In this document: piece by piece, positions 1 through 4,531 of the stretch | Position numbering within the stretch: the stretch's first letter is position 1 | Layout: each line of letters opens with the position of its first letter | Assembly: GCA_003445735.1 (NCBI GenBank) | Contig: DMCR01000037.1 | Span: 1,226 to 6,902 of the forward strand | Reading direction: 5' to 3' | Source: Cryomorphaceae bacterium | Lineage (GTDB): Bacteria > Bacteroidota > Bacteroidia > Flavobacteriales > Schleiferiaceae | Length of the DNA stretch: 5,677 nt | Notes under the pieces: generated by a model | The model's input: the letters and a program-made list of their open reading frames with translations, nothing else | The model's database searches: none | What the model was told of the DNA's origin: nothing | Made by a program: the position numbers and the translations under genes

Positions 1-208
1 CTCCGCCTTGAATCATAAAATCTGCAATGACACGGTGGAAGGTCAACCCATTGTAATACGGAGTACCTACTTCGGTCACGTTATTTTCGAGAGTTCCCTC
101 TGCCAAGCCGACAAAATTCGCTACGGTCATAGGTGTTTTCTCGTATTCTAGTTTGATAGTGATGGCGCCTTTTGAGGTACCGATTTTGGCATAAATACCG
201 TTTTCCAT
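1..208 (-). CDS. Cyclophilin-type peptidyl-prolyl isomerase, N-terminal part (3' end outside window)
   Basis: The minus-strand frame begins at the ATG at 208-206 and stays open to the window edge, giving 69 residues. The protein starts MENGIYAKIGTSKGAITIKL and includes TPMTVANFVGLAEG and FHRVIADFMIQGG. These are the first strands and the catalytic-arginine motif of cyclophilins, which catalyse cis/trans isomerisation of Xaa-Pro bonds. No signal peptide or lipobox is present, so this copy is probably cytoplasmic. By eye about half of the visible residues match the cyclophilin domain encoded immediately upstream at 257-1366, suggesting tandem paralogues. The leader is A/T-rich with no Shine-Dalgarno sequence and no clear -7 box. 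The catalytic second half, and any extra domain, lies outside the window. Confidence 0.9.
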   Translation of the reverse strand, partial: MENGIYAKIGTSKGAITIKLEYEKTPMTVANFVGLAEGTLENNVTEVGTPYYNGLTFHRVIADFMIQGG

Positions 209-227
209 GAGGAATAATTTTAATGAA

Positions 228-247
228 AAGGCCCCGTGTGGGGCCTT
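228..247 (-). terminator. Hairpin terminator after the cyclophilin-FKBP gene
   Basis: An 8-bp perfect GC-rich stem, AAGGCCCC (228-235) and GGGGCCTT (240-247), encloses a 4-base loop. On the minus strand it starts 9 bases past the stop codon of the 257-1366 gene and is followed by a short T-rich tail (TTTTCATTA, counting the last two stem bases). The tail is short, so some readthrough into the downstream cyclophilin gene is possible. No separate promoter for that gene is obvious in the 48-bp gap. Confidence 0.65.
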
Positions 248-256
248 CTGGGGGTT

Positions 257-1366
257 TTATTTTTCGATTCGAACGAGTTCTACATCAAAGACTAGTGAAG
301 CATTTGGAGGAATGACACCACCAGCACCGCGTGAGCCGTAGCCCAAATGTGGAGGAATGATGAGTTTTGCCTTGCCACCAACGTTCAATAATTGGATACC
401 TTCCTTCCAACCTTCAATCACACGAGCCATAGGACCGTATTGCATCGGCAGTGGCTCATAAGGCTCACGACGCGGATCATAGGTGCCGCCTGCACGTGCA
501 ATTTCTGGAATAGAACTATCGAAAAGACTACCATCCATCAAATATCCCGAATAATTCACACGGACTACTTGACCAATCTCAGGCTTGGGTCCATCTCCAA
601 CTGTTTCAATGATATAACGAAGTCCCGATGCTGATTTAGTCGCTTCTGGATAGGCCTCATCAATCTGAGCTTCGATGGCTGCAGTTTTCGCCTTCTTGGC
701 ATCCTCGACACCTTGTCTCCCGTCCAAGAATGCCTGACCGGCATCCCATTTCTTGGCTTCACCACCCACTCGGATGATTTCTACGTGATTCAACACTACC
801 TTCTCCACAGGACGATCTGAGCCCATACGATCCACACCTCCAATATCCGTTACAATTTCCTGACCGCTCAAGACTTGAGCGAACACATTATATCCACCGT
901 CCAAGTGCGGTGTAGGATTGTGCGTAATGAAGAATTGAGACCCGTTCGTGCCAGGACCAGCGTTGGCCATACTAACCACACCTGCCTTATCGTGTTTCAA
1001 GGTTTCTACGATTTCTTGAGGGAACTGATATCCTGGACCACCAGCACCTGTGCCGTCCGGATCACCACCTTGAATCATGAAATTCGGAATTACTCGATGG
1101 AACAATGTACCGTCGAAATAAGGCTTATCCCGAAATTTAGCATCTACCTCGGGATGATTGCCCTCGGCTAAGGCAATAAAGTTACCCGCAGTCATCGGAA
1201 CCAAATCCTCATGAAAGTCGATTAATATTTCGCCCAAGGAGGTTTCTAACTTAGCGTAAATACCATCTTCTAAGGTGATGGTCTCATTGTTTACAGTGAC
1301 TTTATTTCCTCCACAACTTGCTAAAGTGAAGGCCGCGAATCCCGCGAAAAGCATTCTTCTCAACAT
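257..1366 (-). CDS. Peptidyl-prolyl isomerase lipoprotein with cyclophilin and FKBP domains
   Basis: The 369-residue product is predicted to be a periplasm-facing, lipid-anchored protein-folding enzyme. The start chosen is the ATG at 1366-1364, which gives a short lipoprotein signal ending in lipobox LASC (Cys18). A GTG at 1420 would add 18 non-signal-like residues and lies upstream of a -7 box at 1398-1391. The cyclophilin domain spans about 35-200: FHRV (Arg91), F96/M97/Q99, M133-A-N and Q144-FF match catalytic positions. His154 replaces the tryptophan linked to cyclosporin binding in human CypA, as in many bacterial cyclophilins. A charged, probably helical linker (about 203-255) leads to an FKBP domain (about 258-367). 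That domain keeps Tyr272, Phe282-Asp283, Trp320, Tyr343 and Phe360 at the usual pocket positions and ends in GAGGVIPPNASLVFDVEL. Both domains therefore look catalytically intact. Confidence 0.93.
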   Translation of the reverse strand: MLRRMLFAGFAAFTLASCGGNKVTVNNETITLEDGIYAKLETSLGEILIDFHEDLVPMTAGNFIALAEGNHPEVDAKFRDKPYFDGTLFHRVIPNFMIQGGDPDGTGAGGPGYQFPQEIVETLKHDKAGVVSMANAGPGTNGSQFFITHNPTPHLDGGYNVFAQVLSGQEIVTDIGGVDRMGSDRPVEKVVLNHVEIIRVGGEAKKWDAGQAFLDGRQGVEDAKKAKTAAIEAQIDEAYPEATKSASGLRYIIETVGDGPKPEIGQVVRVNYSGYLMDGSLFDSSIPEIARAGGTYDPRREPYEPLPMQYGPMARVIEGWKEGIQLLNVGGKAKLIIPPHLGYGSRGAGGVIPPNASLVFDVELVRIEK

Positions 1367-1390
1367 ATGTAAGTGATTTTTAAAGAGTCC

Positions 1391-1421
1391 CAAAGGTAAG
1401 CGGTATCCCGGAGAGAACACA
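1391..1421 (-). promoter_or_regulatory. Candidate promoter of the cyclophilin-FKBP gene
   Basis: On the minus strand TACCTTTG (1398-1391) is an exact match to the Bacteroidota -7 box TAnnTTTG. TGTG at 1421-1418, 19 bases upstream, is a 3-of-4 match to the -33 box TTTG. Transcription would start around 1385, leaving a leader of about 20 bases before the ATG at 1366. This is independent support for that start over the upstream GTG. Confidence 0.6.
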
Positions 1422-1497
1422 TAGAAGGTTGTGTTAAAAACCTAGAGAACTTGAAACGATCAATTTCACTCAATTGTTAATTCAATGTAAACTTGAT

Positions 1498-1529
1498 TTT
1501 GATTAAATGTAAATTTTGTGTTAACTTAG
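1498..1529 (+). promoter_or_regulatory. Candidate promoter of the unknown lipoprotein gene
   Basis: TTTG at 1498-1501 and TAACTTAG at 1522-1529 (one mismatch to TAnnTTTG) are 20 bases apart, within the usual Bacteroidota -33/-7 spacing. Initiation would be near 1535, giving a leader of roughly 26 bases before the ATG at 1561. The match is weaker than those at the neighbouring genes. Confidence 0.35.
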
Positions 1530-1560
1530 TACTGTGTTTAGCTCCTTAAAAGCAATAGTC

Positions 1561-2070
1561 ATGAAACATATTTTGAGCATTATTCTTTCTACAGCCTTTA
1601 TTGGTACTGCTATGACAAGCTGTTCTAATGAGCGTGTGATGCCTAATGATACCGGCGCGCAAGCCTTCATGAATAACACTACATTCTTGGTAGATGGGTT
1701 CGAAGTTTATAATCATGATCGCAAAACAACCAACGAGCTTACCCTTACCTGTGATAGTATTTACTTCACATTTGCGGAAAACAATATGTTTATCACCAAG
1801 GTACTCTTTAACGCCAATGATCCAGAGCAAACTTATTATGATTATAGCACGTTAGAGGTACACTACGGAAACGGTGCCTTCATGGGAGTATGGAGCAATC
1901 CAACGACCTTCATGGATGCGGTAGGATTTATTAGAAAAGGTAATACTGCTGGGTTCGAACTATCTGGAGCTGATTGTACTTCAGGGGAGTTCATGAGCCA
2001 ATTCATTCGCATGACCGCAATGGATAAACATCCAAAAGCAGCTCTCACTATCAGCGGCTTACCTGGATAA
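1561..2070 (+). CDS. Small lipoprotein of unknown function
   Basis: I do not recognise this 169-residue protein. The ATG at 1561 is preferred because it begins a compact signal (MKHILSIILSTAFIGTAMTS) followed by Cys21, a lipobox-like MTSC. A GTG at 1534 in the same frame would add nine residues before the signal and lies at or before the predicted transcription start. The mature part is rich in aromatic and polar residues with alternating hydrophobic stretches (TFLVDGFEVYN, SIYFTF, TTFMDAVGFI), suggesting a small beta-rich domain. Two further cysteines, Cys64 and Cys139, could form a disulfide if the protein faces the periplasm or surface. It lies between gldI and the isomerase gene on the opposite strand, and its last 20 bases overlap the end of gldI. 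The lipoprotein call is inference from the signal; no role can be assigned. Confidence 0.75.
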   Translation: MKHILSIILSTAFIGTAMTSCSNERVMPNDTGAQAFMNNTTFLVDGFEVYNHDRKTTNELTLTCDSIYFTFAENNMFITKVLFNANDPEQTYYDYSTLEVHYGNGAFMGVWSNPTTFMDAVGFIRKGNTAGFELSGADCTSGEFMSQFIRMTAMDKHPKAALTISGLPG

Positions 2071-2551
2071 GACGAAGATCATAACGCAACGGCGATTGAG
2101 GCGGGACTTTGTCCAAATCACCCGCAATGCCATGCGCTAAAAAGGAGGGGATGAGAACGAGCTTCACATCCCCTTCTTTCATTCCCTCTAATGCTTCGTG
2201 TAAACCCACTTCTACTTGGCTATAACCAAGCTCAATAGTATCTCTATAACGACCCACTCCACTATCGTCCAACAGGTATACAGTGGCTTCATAAACTATT
2301 CTATTGCCTATTTCCGCAGTCGCACCCTCACCTTCTGTCACGGGCAATTCAAACATCCCGTAGCCATTCGGCTCAATACCTTCTAACTGGTGGCTTTCGA
2401 TGTATTGATCGATCAATTGTCTTTCTTGTGCTAAATACATCCTGTTGCGCTCCATAGGATCCATCACAGAACGCTTCTCTTGAACCTCAGCAGGCTGGAT
2501 ACAACTCGTCAAAAGCGCTGCCATAAACACAAGCGTTGCTCTTACGACCAC
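2051..2551 (-). CDS. gldI: GldI-like FKBP-fold gliding motility lipoprotein
   Basis: The product is 166 residues with lipoprotein signal VVRATLVFMAALLTSC (lipobox LTSC, Cys17), a helical region with an ERN...QERQLIDQYI pattern (about 34-52) and a degenerate FKBP domain (about 78-165). This layout matches GldI, an FKBP-like lipoprotein needed for gliding in Flavobacterium johnsoniae. The start is GTG at 2551-2549: an in-frame stop lies five codons upstream, and the next ATG (residue 10) would leave almost no signal peptide. The start overlaps the end of the nrnA-type gene by 10 bp, implying co-transcription and translational coupling. Usual FKBP pocket residues are replaced: the Trp position is Leu117, the LAYG tyrosine is His140, and the FDSS aspartate appears to be Arg103. 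A chaperone or binding role is therefore likelier than strong isomerase activity. The GldI name rests on architecture and neighbours; gliding itself cannot be inferred from this gene alone. Confidence 0.8.
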   Translation of the reverse strand: MVVRATLVFMAALLTSCIQPAEVQEKRSVMDPMERNRMYLAQERQLIDQYIESHQLEGIEPNGYGMFELPVTEGEGATAEIGNRIVYEATVYLLDDSGVGRYRDTIELGYSQVEVGLHEALEGMKEGDVKLVLIPSFLAHGIAGDLDKVPPQSPLRYDLRLIQVSR

Positions 2552-3534
2552 GGCAAATGAGTTTTAGCATGCGCCAAGGCTGTGGCTATATCGGTATCCA
2601 ATCGCCCGCCCGCAGCATTCTTATGCCCACCGCCATTAAAAGACGCCCGGGCCAGCTCATTCACATCCAACAATCCCTTGCTACGAAGGCTGATCTTCAC
2701 GATGCCTTCTTCTTCACGCATGAAACAAGCGATCTGAGCGCCGTCCACACTGAGGCCATAGTTAACGAAGCCTTCGGTAATCCCTTTTTCGTATCCAAGG
2801 GCATCGCACTGGACTTTACTCAAATACAAGAGTACTACCGTGCCATCCGCACTAGTTTCCATTTGTCCAAGCATTGTACCTAGCAGCTTCAAACGAGCGG
2901 CAGGTTGGCTATCAAAAATTTTATTTTGAAGCTGCTGGCTGTCCACTCCTAAATCGAGGAGCTTGCCCGCAACCTCGTGGGTGCGTGAGGTCGTGGCCCT
3001 GAATTTGAAGCTGCCCGTATCTGTAACTATACCAGTGTAGAGGCATTCGGCGGATTCTTTATCTAAGAATTGGTCCCAATTATACATGGCACAGAATTCA
3101 TAAACCATCTGACAAGTGGAGCTCATGACCGTATCGCTGTAAATAAAATCTGGCCAGCTCTCGGGCTGTTGGTGGTGGTCAATCATCACCTTTTTCGCCT
3201 GGGCAGCACGGAGGGCCTCCTCCATATCAGCACTGCGGTGGTAGGCATTGTAATCTAGATGAAAGATCATGTCCGCTGCTTCGATGTGGGCATTGGCCGT
3301 CTTTTTTCCGTTACTGTAGATTAGCACTCGGTCATTACCGGTAAGATGCCACAGGAATTTCGGATAAGGATTGGGTACTATCACGTGGACTGTTTTGCCC
3401 AACTTTTCCAAAACGCGTTGCAAGGCCAATGCGCTTCCCATCGCATCCCCGTCTGGATTAGTATGATTTGTAATCACAATACGCTGCGATTTATCAAATT
3501 CATCAGTGAAATTGTCGAGTCGGATTTCTTTCAT
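2542..3534 (-). CDS. nrnA: DHH-family phosphoesterase, NrnA-type oligoribonuclease/pAp phosphatase
   Basis: The 330-residue cytoplasmic enzyme carries the DHH motifs in order: H24-T-N-P-D28-G-D30, D94 in FHLDYN, D119-H-H121 and D172 in TGIVTDTGSF. A DHHA1 domain follows with F299-N-GGGH-KNAAGG (His304). These residues bind the two metal ions and the substrate. NrnA-family enzymes degrade RNA fragments of two to four nucleotides and remove the 3' phosphate of pAp. Length and motif order fit the family. The ATG start at 3534 lies 20 bases from a candidate -7 box at 3561-3554. The gene is followed, with a 10-bp overlap, by the gldI-like gene and is divergent from ndk. The exact substrate preference (nanoRNA, pAp or cyclic-dinucleotide products) cannot be settled from sequence, so the symbol is a family-level assignment. 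Confidence 0.92.
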   Translation of the reverse strand: MKEIRLDNFTDEFDKSQRIVITNHTNPDGDAMGSALALQRVLEKLGKTVHVIVPNPYPKFLWHLTGNDRVLIYSNGKKTANAHIEAADMIFHLDYNAYHRSADMEEALRAAQAKKVMIDHHQQPESWPDFIYSDTVMSSTCQMVYEFCAMYNWDQFLDKESAECLYTGIVTDTGSFKFRATTSRTHEVAGKLLDLGVDSQQLQNKIFDSQPAARLKLLGTMLGQMETSADGTVVLLYLSKVQCDALGYEKGITEGFVNYGLSVDGAQIACFMREEEGIVKISLRSKGLLDVNELARASFNGGGHKNAAGGRLDTDIATALAHAKTHLPWS

Positions 3535-3553
3535 TCTCTTGACTTATTAAATA

Positions 3554-3584
3554 CAAAGGTGCAGGAAAAGTGTACCTTTGCAAT
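3554..3584 (-). promoter_or_regulatory. Candidate nrnA-gldI operon promoter
   Basis: On the minus strand CACCTTTG (3561-3554) matches the -7 box TAnnTTTG with one mismatch. ATTG (3584-3581), 19 bases upstream, is a 3-of-4 match to the -33 box TTTG. Its elements interleave with the ndk -7 box on the other strand. Confidence 0.45.
3573..3580 (+). promoter_or_regulatory. ndk promoter -7 box
   Basis: TACCTTTG is an exact match to the Bacteroidota -7 consensus TAnnTTTG. Initiation would be near 3586, leaving an A-rich leader of about 23 bases before the ndk ATG at 3609. No good -33 TTTG lies at 19-20 bases upstream, where the sequence is AATA, so the promoter may be weak in that element or need an activator. 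Confidence 0.6.
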
Positions 3585-3608
3585 CCAAAAATCGAAAAAA
3601 CTCAAAAC

Positions 3609-4028
3609 ATGGCAGGTACTAAGACCCTAACAATGATTAAGCCTGATGCGGTTCAAAACGGACACATCGGTGCCATCTTGAACGACATCGCTGAAGCTGG
3701 ATTCCGCATCTCTGCAATGAAATTGACACAACTTTCTAAGGCTGATGCTGAGGCGTTTTACGAGGTACACAGCGAGCGTCCATTCTTCGGTGAGCTTGTT
3801 GAATTCATGACTTCAGGTCCTATCGTTGCAGCAATCTTGGAAAAAGAGAACGCTGTCGAAAGTTTCCGAATGCTAATCGGTTCTACTAACCCAGCTGAAG
3901 CTGCTGAAGGCACCATCCGCGCGAAGTACGCTACTAGTATTGGTGAGAACGCGGTACACGGTTCTGATAGCGACGAAAACGCTCAAATCGAAGGCGATTT
4001 CCACTTTGCTGTCCGTGAGCAGTTTTAA
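3609..4028 (+). CDS. ndk: Nucleoside diphosphate kinase
   Basis: The 139-residue protein transfers the gamma phosphate between nucleoside tri- and diphosphates through a phosphohistidine, balancing NTP and dNTP pools in the cytoplasm. It begins MAGTKTLTMIKPDAV, contains the conserved TMIKPDAV strand and Lys11, and carries the active-site signature NAVHGSDSDENA with His117 as the phosphorylated residue. Arg87, Thr93, Arg104 and Asn114 fall at the usual nucleotide-binding positions. Length fits the short bacterial family. The ATG at 3609 was chosen over an in-frame GTG at 3570 because the extension is not kinase-like and lies before the -7 box at 3573-3580. The gene is divergent from nrnA. No terminator follows it, so some transcripts may continue into rplS. 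Confidence 0.98.
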   Translation: MAGTKTLTMIKPDAVQNGHIGAILNDIAEAGFRISAMKLTQLSKADAEAFYEVHSERPFFGELVEFMTSGPIVAAILEKENAVESFRMLIGSTNPAEAAEGTIRAKYATSIGENAVHGSDSDENAQIEGDFHFAVREQF

Positions 4029-4042
4029 TTAGAATTTTTATC

Positions 4043-4050
4043 TATTTTTG
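4043..4050 (+). promoter_or_regulatory. rplS promoter -7 box
   Basis: TATTTTTG exactly fits TAnnTTTG, 15 bases after the ndk stop codon. The region is T-rich, so a chance match is more likely than at ndk, and no clear -33 box is seen. Initiation would be near 4056, giving a leader of about 75 bases. Confidence 0.45.
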
Positions 4051-4052
4051 CC

Positions 4053-4130
4053 GTCCCTACAGGGGCTAAGTGTCAACCTCTGGCAAAAGTTGTGAATGTT
4101 GGCTCATAGTGATTGTAAATTTTTTATACC
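4053..4130 (+). promoter_or_regulatory. rplS mRNA leader with possible folded RNA
   Basis: The segment from the predicted transcription start to the rplS ATG can form two helices. GTCCC (4053-4057) pairs with GGGGC (4062-4066) around a TACA loop. GTCAAC (4072-4077) pairs with GTTGGC (4098-4103), counting G-U pairs. CAAC (4074-4077) can instead pair with GTTG (4089-4092), so two exclusive folds are possible. The last 25 bases before the ATG are A/T-rich and look unpaired. Many ribosomal protein genes are controlled by their own product through such leaders, but here this is inference from length and pairing only. Confidence 0.3.
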
Positions 4131-4478
4131 ATGGATTTAGTCCAGTTCGTACAAAGCGAATTTGTAGAAAAGAAAGACCTTCCAGAATTTGGCGCTGGTG
4201 ATACTATTACAGTATACACTCAGATTAAAGAAGGTGATAAAACCCGTACGCAGTTTTTCCGCGGCGTAGTATTACAGCGCAGAGGCTCAGGTGTTACTGA
4301 AACATTTACCATCCGCAAAATGAGCGGTAATGTAGGTGTAGAACGTATCTTCCCAGTGCATCTTCCAGCTATCGAAAAGATTGAAGTCAACAAGAAAGGT
4401 AAAGTTCGTCGCGCTCGTATCTTCTACCAGAGAGAACGCACCGGTAAAGCGGCTCGTATCAAAGAGCGTCGCTTCTAA
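4131..4478 (+). CDS. rplS: 50S ribosomal protein L19 (bL19)
   Basis: The 115-residue product is a basic large-subunit protein located near the 30S-50S interface. Diagnostic stretches are PEFGAGDTITVYTQIKEG, FRGVVLQRRGSGVTETFTIRK, GVERIFPVHLPAIEKIEV and the lysine/arginine-rich end RRARIFYQRERTGKAARIKE. The length equals the usual bacterial L19. The ATG at 4131 is preceded by an A/T-rich leader with no Shine-Dalgarno sequence. In many bacteria rplS follows trmD and rimM; here it follows ndk and ends in its own terminator, so it appears to be a single-gene unit or an ndk-linked one. Confidence 0.98.
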   Translation: MDLVQFVQSEFVEKKDLPEFGAGDTITVYTQIKEGDKTRTQFFRGVVLQRRGSGVTETFTIRKMSGNVGVERIFPVHLPAIEKIEVNKKGKVRRARIFYQRERTGKAARIKERRF

Positions 4479-4499
4479 TCCACAGAAGATTTAAATCGA

Positions 4500-4530
4500 A
4501 AATCTCCAGCCGTTGGTTGGGGATTTTTTT
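4500..4530 (+). terminator. Strong intrinsic terminator after rplS, probably bidirectional
   Basis: A 12-bp stem with two G-U pairs joins AAATCTCCAGCC (4500-4511) to GGTTGGGGATTT (4515-4526) around a 3-base GTT loop. Seven Ts (4524-4530) form the tail on the plus strand. It starts about 20 bases past the rplS stop. On the minus strand the same hairpin is followed by TTTTCGATTT, and the OmpA-domain gene stops two bases beyond the T run, so it likely ends both convergent transcripts. Confidence 0.9.
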
Positions 4531-4531
4531 G

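Noticed and set aside
392..1171. Plus-strand open frames of 80 and 98 codons within the isomerase gene.
   Set aside because: They are antisense to the conserved FKBP and cyclophilin domains, have no promoter or family resemblance, and are best explained as shadows.
1367..1420. An 18-residue N-terminal extension of the cyclophilin-FKBP protein starting at a GTG.
   Set aside because: The extension would bury the lipoprotein signal and includes the predicted -7 box, so it is probably untranslated.
2141..2225. AAAGGAGGGG directly before an ATG at 2151 on the plus strand looks like a strong ribosome binding site with a short open frame.
   Set aside because: It is antisense to the FKBP domain of gldI, where these bases encode the conserved IPSF stretch. 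The frame is only about 24 codons, and Bacteroidota rarely use Shine-Dalgarno sites.
2536..2883. A 115-codon open frame on the plus strand.
   Set aside because: It is antisense to nrnA, whose DHHA1 motifs are intact there, and its product shows no domain, signal or low-complexity bias typical of a real gene.
3570..3608. A 13-residue N-terminal extension of ndk from a GTG.
   Set aside because: It overlaps the exact -7 box and is not conserved kinase sequence; the ATG at 3609 gives the standard N-terminus.
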